Under the pieces are notes generated by a model that ran no database searches, had not been told where the DNA came from, and saw nothing but the letters and a program-made list of their open reading frames with translations. Position numbers and translations under genes: made by a program. Shown here in pieces: positions 1-11,769 of a stretch of DNA of 64,000 nucleotides. Every line of letters starts with the position of its first letter. Position 1 is the first letter of the stretch. This DNA comes from Anthoceros angustus. Lineage: Eukaryota; Streptophyta; Anthocerotopsida; Anthocerotales; Anthocerotaceae. The DNA lies in NCBI GenBank assembly GCA_010909165.1, contig MU008164.1, positions 1,798,001 through 1,862,000 of the forward strand, in the 5' to 3' direction.

Positions 1-72
1 CAGAGGGACCATCCACTTCCCTCGGTATCAATGTTGAAATGAGGGATGAAGGTCTTCCACTAGTCGCAGGAT

Positions 73-2640
73 TCACAACCGCCAAGATAAACATAATCGA
101 AACTCCAAAAGAAGTGAAAACAAACAAAGCGGACAAGAATCAACCTTGTCAACATATGGAATTTCACTAGAACACCCAGTTGTTGGTCTTGTTATCCATC
201 CGAATGCCTTGGCCACGCTTTCGGAGGTATGTTTGCAACCAAAACATACGATCTCCCACCCGTAACAAGAGACCGGTATGATTAAAACAGATCCAACATG
301 GCGCAGCAAGGAACTACCAACAGAACTTGGGACACGGTGGAACAAATGGTGCGGAAAACTCGATTCGGTCTTGACATTGTTCAAAGGTGCCTTTCATGAT
401 GAACAACGGGAGTTACGAGACCTAACACACAAAAACAAGTCAAGACACATTAGTCAAAAAAAAGTCCCTACAAACTTGCAACAAATCTCAAACACTTACA
501 TTGTTAACTGTTGCACTCGCAAGTGCGATCTTGGTGACTAGAAAATACAATTTCGAGTCACATTGAGGGCAGTTGACGGAAGAACACCCTTAAATCATCC
601 GATTGATTCTTCGTTCAAAAGCTCGATAGGATCGCCGTTCACCGAACAAGGACTCTTCTGCGGTACTGTTTTGCTTGACGCCGGTCATCTCGCAAACCAT
701 ATAAAACATCGTGAAGGAACATACAAAGGACTCAAATGTCACAAGCTTTCAAAACATATTACCTTGAGAATCCAGCATCTTTTATGGCGGTCCACTTCTC
801 CCGGCCGAAGGCACGAGCCATCGTCAAACGTGTAATCATTGTTACACGGCAGCTCTTATTGGTGTAATAGCCAACAAGCCCGGTTGCTTGACCATGGTCT
901 TCATGAACCTTGACAACATTCCTTTTGAAACACGGAGTTTTGCATACCAAGCCTAGCCAAAAACAAGCAGTTAGTAAATACAAACCACAAAACTTAAGCC
1001 CAATAACAACAAAACTTAAGCCCAATAACAACAAAACTTACATTTGATCTTGGGTTATCAATTGTTGAATTGAACAAAACCACGAATTGACATGATTTTT
1101 GTCGATGAGACCACTTGGGAGAGTGTTCAATGACTCTAAAAGTTTCGATAACATCCCGCGTAAATCTTGACCTTTTGGAAATGCTCACTGGTAATTCTTC
1201 ATGTCCACTTTATAATTTTTAGCCGTTCTTGATACGCAAATAAAAGCGAGCTTAATACGATTACATCAAAACAAACAAAACATACCGACGTCAAAGATAC
1301 AATGAACAAAACAACCAAAACATCTTGAACAAAAGGTCCTCCGAATCTGCGAGAAGTCCCGAGCGGGTTATGTAACTCTTCACCACCTCGAACTCCAAAC
1401 TGGTCATGCAAAATATGCACACCGCAAACAATAGAGACCTCCGTGTTTAAAACCATAAATGAACAATCAAAGTGCACCCCTAAACCAACAATATTACCTT
1501 TTTGAGCCCCCGCCCAAATGAGCATTGATGATCTCGTGTGAAAGAATCAGTCGCTCATCGCCAAATCAACTTCACCTCTTTTCGACATGACACAATTCCA
1601 AGATCCTTGCGATTTTCATGGACGCAACCACAGGACCCATGGAAAATTCCATGGAACATGTTGATCAGGAACATCGAGAACCAAGCCGGCTTTGGTTCAA
1701 GATGCACTTCCTTGTTAAAATTCGGTTAAAACCACGAAGAAAGACATCAACGCAAGAGAGAAAAATCAGTCATGTGAATGAAAGTCGAACTATCAAAATC
1801 AACAAGTCAAAAACATCACTACGTTTACGGAGAAAATCTCCTGTTGTCCTTGATTCGAACTTGATGGAAAAAGGGTATCGAATAAGATTTAGATCCTTGT
1901 AAGGAATATCCTCACAGAGTATCCCATCCCCGACCCCACTCACTTTCATAAAGGCCACAGACGACTTGACACGATTATTACTTTGGACCTATCCTCCCCA
2001 CCACTCAACGCATCATTCACTCCCTCGGGACTATTGGGTCAAATCCACTCTCTAAAATTGCTTCATCATCAATTTCCTCCATACCCATGGCAAAGTCATC
2101 TTGGGATCATCACACTTTAGCCTCTCAAACATATCAAGCACTTCTTGATCGGGATGACTCGGTCGGGAACCACAAGGCATGGAAGCGCCCCACAGAAAGC
2201 ATTCTTCACGGCAGCACACAAATCTCTAGACTCAGACGGTTTTGGCGGCACTCACAACCATGGGGATCGTCGTTATCAAGAAATCATTCTCCCCACAAAC
2301 TGGACCCCTCTCTCGACCGGACATAGTTAGTAATCTCGCAAGAGGACCTTCAACCAAAGCCACGGTCGTGTGTCCACCCTTCTCCTCTTGAACAAACTCA
2401 CCGCGTCGAGCGTCCTTCTTGGATGAAAATCGCCTTGGCGGTTTGGGCAAGTCTTTTTGGGAACTAAGTGTTCCTTCACACCAAGACACCATCAACTTTA
2501 CCATCATCCTGCGGCGGATGAGTTGCGATATCTGAACATGGTTGACCTCTAGTATATGGCTTCGCCATAACTTAGATCCTTGTTTTCTTCCGGCCCAGCG
2601 TGGGTTTTCTTTTAGGAGCCATCTGCGCAAGCGAGTGGTG
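73..2640 (-). pseudogene. Decayed multi-exon gene of unknown function, copy A
   Basis: I do not recognise this gene. Read on the minus strand, coding-like segments follow one another: a lysine-rich piece near 2640-2330 (LPKPPRRFSSKKDARRGEF), an acidic piece EIDDEAILESGFDPIV near 2070, SGVGDGILCEDIPYKDLNLI near 1930-1880, GAQKGNIVGLGVHFDCSFMV near 1500-1440, then an exon ending in IDNPRSN near 1042, a plausible GT/AG intron of about 90 bases, and an exon ending in IKDAGFSR just before a GTAATA donor near 772. A last coding-like segment lies at 384-73. The frame changes repeatedly by small indels, so no long protein survives. A second copy lies at 4001-5453 and shares most of these words, which shows they are not chance. 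Function cannot be assigned; a transposon-borne gene is possible. Confidence 0.4.
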
Positions 2641-2964
2641 GTCAAGGAACTTGACAACACAAACATCCTGCAGAGTTGACAAAAGACAAAATAAAAAAGC
2701 ACTTACATGGTGTTGAACTTCCAGATAGGAACCTGTGAAGGGTCTAACAATTGATTATAAAACAATCGAGGCGAGGATAGGGATGGGGGATGTGGACGAC
2801 ACATTCATTGAATATACACATTGTTAAATATTGAAATCCCTCCACTTTTGGTTAGTGAGAAGATAACTCCTTTTCAAACAACACCCACATACTTCCTGTA
2901 GAAGACTTTGTCGGCAAGTTAGATTTAAGAGGAAAAACAAACAAAAATAAGGTTATCCGCGGTA
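960..2964. repeat. Direct tandem duplication, first unit
   Basis: This segment is repeated in the same orientation at about 2965-5795. Blocks match in order: the 'aagcagttagtaaatacaaa' start (965 and 2970), the flank of the gene piece (1259 and 4058), the exon region, and the end near 'aggttatccgc' (2955 and 5785). The copies are nearly identical apart from many one- to few-base indels. The second unit is longer because it holds the 47-base satellite and an extra A-rich segment. Confidence 0.75.
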
Positions 2965-3044
2965 CACAAGCAGTTAGTAAATACAAACCACAAAACTTAC
3001 ATTTGATCTTGGGTTATCAATTGTTGAATTGAACAAAACAACCA

Positions 3045-3690
3045 AAACATCGGAAGGAACATACAAAGGACTCAAATGTCACAAGCTTTCAAAACATCTT
3101 GAACAAAACAACCAAAACCACGAAAGAAAGACATCAAAACATCGGAAGGAACATACAAAGGACTCAAATGTCACAAGCTTTCAAAACATCGGAAGGAACA
3201 TACAAAGGACTCAAATGTCACAAGCTTTCAAAACATCGGAAGGAACATACAAAGGACTCAAATGTCACAAGCTTTCAAAACATCTTGAACAAAAACATAC
3301 GATCGTCAAAGATACAATGAACAAAACAACCAAAACATCTTGAACAAAACAACCAAAACATCGGAAGGAACATACAAAGGACTCAAATGTCACAAGCTTT
3401 CAAAACAAACAAAACAACCAAAAACAACCAAAACATCGGAAGGAACATACAAAGGACTCAAATGTCACAAGCTTTCAAAACATCTTGAACAAAACAACCA
3501 AAACATCGGAAGGAACATACAAAGGACTCAAATGTCACAAGCTTTCAAAACATATTACCTTTATCTAAGCCTAGCCAAAAACAAGTCAAAACATCGGAAG
3601 GAACATACAAAGGACTCAAATGTCACAAGCTTTCAAAACATCGGAAGGAACATACAAAGGACTCAAATGTCACAAGCTTTCAAAACAAAC
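3045..3690. repeat. 47-base satellite, nine copies
   Basis: Nine near-perfect copies of a unit containing 'ggaaggaacatacaaaggac' followed by 'tcaaatgtcacaagctttca'. Where copies touch (3141, 3188, 3235 and 3593, 3640) the spacing is exactly 47 bases; elsewhere short runs of 'caaaacaaccaaaacatctt' separate them. A single copy at about 707-760 lies just inside the donor side of a predicted intron of gene copy A, so the array probably arose by amplification of intron sequence. Because 47 is not a multiple of three, the open frames through the array cycle through three peptide versions and are not a gene. Confidence 0.85.
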
Positions 3691-3704
3691 AAAACAACCA
3701 AAAA

Positions 3705-4045
3705 CAAACAAAGCGAAGGCGTAGACGAATCAAAACATCTATGCATGCGGTCATTTAAAAAAGAACAAGGCATAAACGAAACACGTATCACGGCGTCGGC
3801 CAAAAACAAAGACCAGGCGAGGCCAAAACATCGTACGGGGCGATGAGACCAAAACCACGAAAGAAAGATACAATGAACAAAACAACCAAAACATCTTGAA
3901 CAAAACAACCAAAAACAACCAAAACATCTTGAACAAAAGGCCTTCACCCTAAAGCGAACACCGCGCCTTGATTGCCAAAAACACCTTGGCCTTGGACGCA
4001 TCAAAAACGGGCGTTAGATGCAGAGACATTGACCTTGGACGAAAC
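3705..4045. repeat. A-rich block repeated at 6690-7030
   Basis: The stretch from 'gaaggcgtagacgaatc' to 'gacattgacc' recurs at 6690-7030 in the same orientation, including the sentence-like succession of 'aacatctatgca', 'cgaaacacgt', 'ccttcaccctaaagcgaaca' and 'caccttggcctt'. No coding capacity is apparent. Confidence 0.6.
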
Positions 4046-5453
4046 CCCGCCGAACCAAAAACAAACAAAAACATACCGATCGTCAAAGATACAATGAACA
4101 AAACAACCAAAACATCTTGAACAAAAGGTCCTCCGAATCTGCGAGAAGTCCTCGATGAGTGTGTTATGTAACTCTTCACCACCTCGAACTCCAAACCTCA
4201 TGCAAAATATGCACACACGCAAACAATAGAGACAGACCTCCGTGTTTAAAACCATAAATGAACAATCAAAGTGCACCCCTAAACCAACAATATTACCTTT
4301 TTGAGCCCCGCCCAAATGAGCATTGATGATCTCTGTGAAAGAAAGGTCATCATCCTCATCATCGTAAATCAAAATCACCACCTTTTCGACATGACACAAT
4401 TCCAAGATCCTTGCGATTTTCATGGAAACCAAGCTCGGGACCCATGGAAAATTCCATGGAACATGTTGATCAGAACATCGTAACTTTGGTTCAAGATGCA
4501 CTTCCTTGTTAAAATTCGGTTAAAACCACGAAAGAAAGACATCAACGCAAGAGAGAAAACAAAATCACCATGTGAATGAAAGTCAGAACTATCAAAATCA
4601 ACAAGTCAAAAACCATCACTACTTACGTTTCTGGAGAAAATCTCCTGTTGTCCTTCAGGATTCGAACTTGATGGAAAAAGGGTATCAGAATAAGATTTAG
4701 ATCCTTGTAAGGAATATCCTCAACAGGAGTATCCCATCCCCGACCCCACTCACTTTCATAAAGGCCAAGGCGACTTGACACGTTATTACGCGTTTGGACC
4801 TATCCTCCCCACCACTCAACGCATCATTCAGCCCTCCACTATTGGGTCAAATCGCCTCTAAAATTGCTTCATCATCAATTTCCTCCATACCCATGGCAAA
4901 GTCATCTTGGGATCATCACACTTTAGCCTCTCAAACATATCAAGCACTTCTTGATCGGGATGACTCGGTCGGGAACCACAACAGTATGGAAAAGCCCACT
5001 GTAAAGCATTCTGCTCAACGGCAAAAATCTCTAGACTCCAGACGTTTTGGCGGCACTCACAACCATGGGATCGTCGGTTATCAAGAAATCATTCTCCCCA
5101 CAAAACTGGACCCCTCTCTCGGACATCGACATAGTTAGTAATCTCGCAAGAGGACCTTCAACCAAAGCCAGTGTCGAGTGTCCACCCTTCTCCTCTTGAA
5201 CAAACTCACCGCGTCGAGCGTCCTTCTTGGATGAAAATCGCCTTGGCGGTTTGGGCAAGTCTTTTTTGGGAACTAAGTACGTTCCTTCGCTGTACACCAA
5301 GACACCATCAACTTTACCATCATCCTGCAGCGGATGAGTTGCAGGATGCAAAACCGTGGATTTGACACGCTGTCTAGTATATGGCTTGGCCATAACTTCA
5401 GCCAGGGATCCTTGTTTTCTTCCGCCCAGAGTGGGTTTTCTTTTAGGAGCCAT
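4001..5453 (-). pseudogene. Decayed gene of unknown function, copy B
   Basis: Second copy of the unknown minus-strand gene. Here the start is clearer: an ATG at 5453 opens MAPKRKPTLGGRKQG, followed by a stretch to about 5031 with the lysine/arginine-rich word PKPPRRFSSKKDARRGEF and the word GENDFLITDDPMVVSAAKT. After a frameshift come NALQWAFPYCCGSRPSHPDQ and FERLKCDDPKMTLPW (about 5010-4900), then later pieces including ILIYDDEDDDLSFTEIINAH (about 4360) and GAQKGNIVGLGVHFDCSFMV (about 4310-4250) to LIEDFSQIRRTF near 4120. The basic N-terminus could be nuclear or nucleic-acid binding, but this is only composition. Exons further downstream that are present in copy A are missing here, replaced by satellite. 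Confidence 0.45.
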
Positions 5454-5795
5454 CCGCAAAGCGAGAATGAGTGGTCAAGGAACTTGACAACACAACATCC
5501 CGCAGAAGTTGACAAAAGACAAAATAAAAAAGCACTTACATGGTGTTCGAACTTCCAGATAGGAACTGTCAAGGGTCTAACAATTGATTATAAAACAATC
5601 GAGGACGAGGATAGGGATGGGGGATGTGGCACGACATTCATTGAATATACACATTGTTAAATATTGAAATCCCTCCACTTTTGGTTAGTGAGACAGATAA
5701 CTCCTTTTCAAACAACACCCACATACTTCTAATAGAAGACTTTGTCAAGTTAGATTTAAGAGGAAAAAACAAACAAAATAAGGTTATCCGCAGAC

Positions 5796-6689
5796 ACAAA
5801 CAACAAGAATGATAACGCAAACTAAGATTCAATCATGACAAATTCAGAAATGGTTATCCCGATTCACGATGCACTTAATCGAATGTTGTGTCAACCCTTC
5901 ACACGATGAACAATAAAGCCTACACACAGTAAAGAATTAGATTATTCACAGAACTCACACGTTAAAAGACAACGAGGTAATTATCAATGAGGAGAAATCA
6001 TCAAGTTTAAAATCCATACATACCATGCGAGTTACACCGAACAAAACGCCTTATCGTCAGGCGGTATACGCATCAAAGCAAGAACCTTAGAATAAGAATG
6101 AGAACGATTGAAGCGACAATGCACGAAAACAATAACCAAAACCACACAACAACAAAGCGGTTTGTCAATAACGCACGGTTGGGTGCCGAACTCGAGTCCA
6201 ACTTTGCGGAAAACTTGATCGCATCGAGCAATAGTAAGAAGACAACAAGACTACACGCCGATTGCATCAAAGTCGGGTGAAACTAGACACAAATGAATGC
6301 TGTCACACACGCAAAGTCAAGCCAACTAAGAGTTAAATTTTCGAGAACTGAGATCAAAAAGCAAGATGGTAAGAAGACAATGAAACAAAGAAGACGCTTG
6401 CAGTAAAATCGTTACACCATGCAACGACCTTACAAACTAAGAAGCCGCAACCACAAAACCTCGAAAGCTTTAAGTCGAAAGAGTTTCTACCGGTCGCTTA
6501 TAAAACCAACGACTCACAAAAGAAATCACCGAATAATGCGGCACTAACACACAAGAGCACAATATCCACACGACACATGACCTTTATCTAAGCCTAGGCA
6601 AAAAGTTCAAAGCTATGAAATAGTTCGTTTCAAAACGGCGGAACCAAGCGTCCAAAAACAGAACACTCGACAACGCAGAGTAACAAAAC
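5796..6689. other. A-rich sequence without recognised gene
   Basis: About 0.9 kb rich in CAA, GAA and ACA words on the plus strand. Short open frames exist on both strands but none has family features or a repeated counterpart supporting coding use. I see no terminal repeats or transposon ends. Confidence 0.4.
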
Positions 6690-7400
6690 GAAGGCGTAGA
6701 GACAATCGAAAACATCTATGCAGTCATTCCCTAAAAACAAGCATAAGCGAAACACGTGTGACGGCGACATACGAAAACAAGCGAAAACAAAGACCAAAAC
6801 CGAGAGCCAAAACATACGGAGTGGACAATCGAGAGACCAAAACCGCACAAAACAGAAGCCAAAACAACAATGGAAAGAACAAGAAACGAACAACAGAAAC
6901 AACATAAAACGCAAAAGAAACCAGAATTGAGCAAAGGGCCTTCACCCTAAAGCGAACACACTGGCCTTCGGTGCCAAAAAACACCTTGGCCTTCGGACGC
7001 AGCAAAAACCTGGACGTTAGGTACAGAGACACCTAGATCTTCGGACATGGGAAACCCCTGCCTTTTGAAGAACCAAAACAAAGCAGCAAAACGACCTTGG
7101 CCTTCGAAAAGAACTTTCGACAGACCTTGGCCTTCGAACAAACAATGAAAAGGCAAGTGCCTTGAGCCCCGAAAGAACCTTGAACAAAGGCGTCACAGGC
7201 GAGCCTAAACTTGAACAAACACTTAGCCGGAGAGCGAAACACCTAGGCCTTAAGGACAGCACAGGCCTTAGCCTTGGAAGCAGGCGTAAAGAACAATGGC
7301 CTGAAACTAGAACTCAACACGTAAGCCTTTGGAGACCACAGAGCCCTTAAAGCGGCGTACAGAAGCAAGTATGCGACACAGAGCGACACCACAGGCGGTC
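6690..7400. repeat. Degenerate 'ccttggccttcg' repeat region
   Basis: The first part (6690-7030) repeats 3705-4045. From about 6960 to 7290 the words 'ccttggccttcg', 'accttggccttcgaaaag' and 'ccttagccttgga' recur at irregular spacing. On the minus strand they give peptides with recurring KAKVF/RPRS-like words, which are a by-product of the repeat. No gene recognised. Confidence 0.45.
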
Positions 7401-7676
7401 TACACTATGAGTCGCCAAAGCGGTACCTCAAAAACCTTGGACTTGGCGTAAGAAAAATGAAAAGCCTTGGCCTGAAATACAACTTCAAAGAACACACAAT
7501 TTGGCCTACATTGGCGCTAAGCACGAAAACACAAGCGCAGCTCGCCACCCATCCATCCGCGGCGAAGACACTAACACACAGACTCACTTGGCCTTCGCGC
7601 AGACTCGCTCGCCACCACCCTACACACTTCATAAGCTCGACTCCAACCGCGCACGAAAAAGACTTCGCCAAGCGGG

Positions 7677-7740
7677 CGCCTTATATAGGCCACCAAACCC
7701 TACCGTTCTCGCCGGCGCCGCCACTCTCTCTCTACGGACC
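7677..7740 (+). promoter_or_regulatory. Candidate plant core promoter
   Basis: TTATATAGGC at 7681-7690 is a good plant TATA-box match. It is followed about 15 bases later by 'aaaccctaccgttctcgcc' and a CT-rich run (ctctctctc near 7726), a common layout for a plant transcription start and 5' leader. No convincing first exon follows in the GC-rich sequence downstream, although the multi-exon gene starting near 9.1 kb is on the same strand. This is a sequence-pattern call only. Confidence 0.3.
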
Positions 7741-8960
7741 TAATTTGAATCGAACCTAAGCTTAGCGGACAAACCAACGCGGTTCGCCATTCGACGCCGC
7801 GCAAACCTCAACCAAACCTAATCGGTCTAGTCCAAACCTAGCCATGCGGTCAAACCTAAAATCCGGCTCTAAGCGGCGGGCGTAAAGCGAAGCTGCAGGC
7901 GGTCAAAGCGCCGCGCGACCCTCGAACCTTGGAACCCTAAAACGGACTACACCAGCTCTCCCTTTCGACACGCCCTATCGCCCACCGCCCGTTTTCTCGC
8001 GTCGATCAGCGGGTCTCGGCAGCTCTCTAGCGGGTCTCGGCATCAGGCGTGAAGGCTTTGTCAGCGTGAAGGCTTTTGAGCGTAGGATTTGAGCGTGATG
8101 GTCTCCTGCTCCCGCTAACGCCCTAAGCGGCTTCACGGTGATCCACCTCGGTGACAACGGGACAACGCAGAGGTGCTTCGTGACGGAAGAAAGGTCCATG
8201 GTTTTGTTTTGCTCTCCTTACTTTGAACATCACGCCTTTTCCATTGATTTTCCTTCGACCTTGCCGACCTCTTCTTCTACACGGGCGCCATCACACACCC
8301 GCACTCTCGGGTTGGTGTCTGGTTCTCTCCTCGCCCACCGCCCCACGCCAAGCTTGTGTTTCGTTCCACGCCCCGCCCAGCGCCACGCGGTCGTTCTACC
8401 ACGCCCGCGCTTGGCGCTTCTTCTTGCTAGTCCGCCCAACTCGCCGCGGTTCTTTTCTTGCGCCTCGGTTGCGGTTGTTGTCTTTTGTAGTGGTGCGTGT
8501 TTCTCTTCTCGGCTTCCTCGCCCTTGACCCTTGACGGCTTTTGAAGTACATGCATCAGCGCGTGCCTACGATTTTCGAGCACGTTTGCGGGCGTTTACGC
8601 CACGCAAGAAAGGTCGACGCGATAAGTTTGCGGTAGCTCGAGTCTTGTATGCGATTTCTCCTTTGTCCCATCGATCGTCGGTGAACCTTGCATCGTTTGT
8701 GATCTATGCATGTTTCGCTGTATCGTTCTTTAGTCCCGCCGTCTCATTCGATCGGTTCTTTAGGTATCGATTCTGCAGTTCAAGCGGTTGGTGCTCAACG
8801 TTTAACATTACGATGCAGAACAAACAATTGGCTCGCGTGAAGCACTCGGGCGTTGATCGTGAGCGTAAGTTACGCCCTTGCTCAACCCGTTCTTTGGCGC
8901 GATTTTCATGTTTAGTTTGATTTTGGAGTCCCCTACGGTATTCTAATGGCCTTTTGGCGG
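7741..8960. other. GC-rich sequence without recognised gene
   Basis: Roughly 1.2 kb that is much richer in C and G, and in CpG, than its neighbours. Open frames of 100-130 codons occur on both strands (for example 8138-8527 and 8531-8920, plus) but have the arginine/serine/proline-rich look expected by chance in GC-rich DNA. It could be leader and first-intron sequence of the plus-strand gene at 9.1 kb. A tandem word 'tctagcgggtctcggca' occurs twice near 8000-8045. Confidence 0.35.
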
Positions 8961-9115
8961 AATCGGGATGGAATCGAGAACGGCAGCAATAACGATTTTC
9001 AAATCCAAGAAGGTACTTGATTGCTCACATATTTTCGTATTTTGATTCATTCTATGATTCCTTACTTTTCTTTTCCTAATACTTGTTGCACAACCCCTGC
9101 AGACGGTAACTACGG

Positions 9116-10659
9116 ATGCCACCACAGCAACTCGACAAATTACTACCCACCCATGGGGATCCGAGGATATGCGCATGCGAGTTTGAACCACCACTGGAGA
9201 TAAGGAAAATCGTAGAAAAAGGTATTCGGGAAAAATGATTGCGATTAGTCATGTATATTCTCGTTGGTCGAGTCTAACAAAACCCGTGGGTTGCGATCCT
9301 CTATGCACACAATGTTCTCTGTCATGGACAAACAAGACCTCAAGCATCTTTGCGAGATGCACTTGATTGAATAAGATAAAGAAGGTAAGCACTTTTCTTT
9401 AATTCATCTAATTATGCTCAATTTTAAAATCTTAACACTTAATCTATCTGCGGATATATCAAAAGAACCTTGAACAACGACCCAATTGGAAACGTACACA
9501 CTTGTGGAAAGGTTTAATGGACACGATTTCAATGCAAACAATGTTGGAGGATATCAAAGTTCAATCCGAGCAATCGAGGTAATCTAAAATCTAATACATT
9601 CATACCTTCTGCTTCATGCTTCTTTCTCATAACATGGGGATTACGAATCTTTGGAAAACAATTTGTTGCATAAAAACATAAAGGACAAAGTCGATAAGAT
9701 TGACAACAACATTGACAACGCAGCCATCTCAATCAATTATACAAAAGTATTAGGTATATAATGTGCATTAATATGATTTGGTTTAAGAAATTAATGATTT
9801 TGGTTTTGATCGGGCAAAAAGAAAAATTGATGACTTGAGGAGGATGGACCAACTTACGGGCCGTCACTTGAGTTCACCGAGTTTGGAAAGTGGATGAGCA
9901 ATTTTCAATATCCACCACTTTTTCAAGACTTTAAAGATAAGTATTCTGCACTTTGGGAGCATAGTCTAAAAGAGCAGGTACAGCCCATCTTGAATGAAGA
10001 TGGGTCCAACCCAACATTCGAGCAGTACAGACAAATCCAAGCAAGTAAGCTGCGATAACTTCTCTTTTTCACTATTATTTTCATTACATATAATTCAATG
10101 TATTGTAATTTTATGCATTGAATGCGAGATAGGGGCAATTGAAAATAAGGAGTTGAAAGCGCAGACTTGTTGTCTCTCATGGAAGAACCGAGACAACTAA
10201 AACATTCAAAAGGTACATCGTTTGAAAGGTAATATCTTGCATTCCAAAAAAATTCTAATGTTTATGTTTCTTGAACATACGATCACATTTCAGCAGGGGA
10301 ATCTTCACAGACGTGTTTAACGCTTGTCGAAAAGGTATATGCAAAGAAAGATCTTCTCCGAATTGAAATGGAGGTAAATGACTAATTACTTTTACTTTTT
10401 GTTTGTAGTTATCGGAGAATCAAAGCGAGTTGTTTTCACTCTTTGAGGTGAGTACTAAAGTTAAAAATAGATAAGTTTTATATATGAATTCGACAATGGT
10501 TTAAATTGCGAAATATTCTCGCTTGGATGAAATATTCTCGCTTGGATGAAATATTGAAATGATAATACATTTATCTGACCATACAATCAGCAGCTCAAAA
10601 AGTACTATTACGAAGAGACGGACAACCGTAACCATATTACACTCCATCTACTCCAATAG
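9116..10659 (+). CDS. Multi-exon gene of unknown function, short exons
   Basis: No single long frame exists, but coding-like segments bounded by GT/AG sites line up on the plus strand. Exon 1 opens at ATG 9116 (MPPQQLDKLLPTHGDP) and ends at 9221 before GTATTC. Further pieces: VMDKQDLKHLCEMHLIE up to 9371 (a TAA follows at 9372), MLEDIKVQSEQSR to 9578, DKVDKIDNNIDNAAISINYT to about 9752, FQYPPLFQDFKDKYSALWEH within about 9849-10044, DLLSLMEEPRQLKHSK to 10211, VEKVYAKKDLLRIEME to about 10373, SENQSELFSLFE to about 10447, and QLKKYYYEETDNRN from 10591 to a TAG at 10657-10659. The introns are AT-rich. The pieces are hydrophilic with a heptad-like flavour, so a coiled-coil protein is possible. The internal stop and one frame change near 9849 may mean decay. 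I recognise no family. Confidence 0.4.
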
Positions 10660-10980
10660 AATATGTGTGATTTAACCAAAACTTTGATTAGAGCCTAATT
10701 ACTAAATGATTTATGATAATCCTTTTATTGTGTAAAAGGATTGAAAAACGAAAATGATAAAGAGTGTGAAGGCGAATGGCAGAGAGAGAGAAATGACATA
10801 TAAGCCGGGTGGTATAGGCACCGGTCTAAACAAGTTCACAGACCTCGGCCCCGCCTTCAATGAGCTGCGCCCCGCCCACCGCCGCTCCTGCGCCGGAGAG
10901 CGGGGCTTAGGGGCGCCCAGCATTCCCGCCTCGCCCTCGGCCTCACCGCCTCGCCGTGGCGCCCGCGTCCGTTCCTAATA
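10660..10980. other. AT-rich then GC-rich spacer
   Basis: The first 80 bases are AT-rich; from about 10850 to 10975 the sequence abruptly becomes very GC-rich with repeated 'cgcc' words, then joins the F-box 3' flank module at about 10980. No gene seen. The sharp change of composition marks a junction. Confidence 0.35.
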
Positions 10981-11330
10981 CATTGAGACACAAAAGAAGT
11001 GCTCACCACTTTCCTTCAATTTTGCATCTGCAGAGGGCTTTGATTTTCCTTTTCCGTTGCGAGAGGAAGATGGCACTCGTTATCTTGCCAAGTGCATAGA
11101 CTCTTGTACCAAACATGTGCAGAATCTGTTCTCGTAGGTCACCAAAACTGGTTTTTATTACTGCTCTGCTGGAAGCCCAGTGCAAGGTGATGGAGGAAGA
11201 GTGAGCCAGCCTATGTGTGCGTTATCGGCCTCCATGGATAGGGCTATGATAATATGGACACCCGGCGCGTATATGGGATATATATGGTTTCAATGACGCT
11301 AATGTCGGGAAGTCCTCATGTTGGTAGAGG
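10980..11330 (-). repeat. F-box 3' flank module, orphan copy
   Basis: This is the inverted counterpart of 38160-38475 and related to 20985-21550, 34290-34560 and 60960-61520. It contains the words 'ttccttcaattttgcatctg', 'aaggtgatggaggaag' and 'tcggcctccatggatag', and ends with 'ggtttcaatgacgctaatgt'. In the other places it lies directly downstream of an F-box gene; here no F-box body is attached. Confidence 0.65.
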
Positions 11331-11383
11331 ACAGCCTTTTTCTGATCAAACCGCTTCCTAAGGAGAAAAATTATTGAGGAAAA

Positions 11384-11720
11384 GCAATCAATCACATAGA
11401 CGGCTCACGTCCAAGTAGCCATAGCCGCAGCCTCGAGCTGGCGCACAGTACCGGCATCGGAACCGAAAGTCTGCCGACATGGGGGCAAACAGGAGCGAAG
11501 CTGGGCGGCCTGCTGCACGTCCGGGTTCTGGCTGATGAGCGCGGCGAAGACCAGGGCCGGAACGGTTCCCCTGTTGTTCTGGAAGTGCAGGAGGTCCCAG
11601 GAAACACGAACAGGTCGCCTGCAATCAGCGTCTCCCGAAACAAGGTTTCAGCTTGACTTGTGCTCTTCACTCGTTGTCGACATGAGCAGAGTCGTGAACT
11701 CCATCGCGAGGCTCAAGATT
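11384..11720 (-). other. Unidentified coding-like segment
   Basis: GC-rich segment with an open minus-strand frame of about 75 codons containing DLLHFQNNRGTVPALVFAAL. The codon pattern is more coding-like than its surroundings but I recognise no family, no repeat counterpart occurs in the window, and splice limits are unclear. Confidence 0.25.
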
Positions 11721-11769
11721 TACGTTTAGCTCCAGCCCCCAGGTATGTATGTACATAGAATGTGCAGAG

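Larger units (their letters stand above)
2965..5795. repeat. Direct tandem duplication, second unit (expanded)
   Basis: Second copy of the 960-2964 unit. It begins with the same 'agcagttagtaaatac' stretch, then contains the satellite at 3045-3690 and an A-rich block at 3705-4045, and rejoins the first unit at about 4058. From there to 5795 it follows the first unit with offset about 2.8 kb. Confidence 0.75.

Noticed and set aside
3045-3690. CRISPR-like array (repeat with spacers)
   Set aside because: Copies often touch directly, spacers are low-complexity and alike, and the context is eukaryotic.
3029-3846. Repeat protein with EGTYKGLKCHKLSKH units
   Set aside because: The 47-base period shifts the frame each unit, and units are separated by A-rich filler; an intron-derived satellite explains it better.
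7033-7262. Overlapping minus-strand frames with KAKVF/RPRS repeats
   Set aside because: They follow a degenerate 'ccttggccttcg' DNA repeat in several frames at once.
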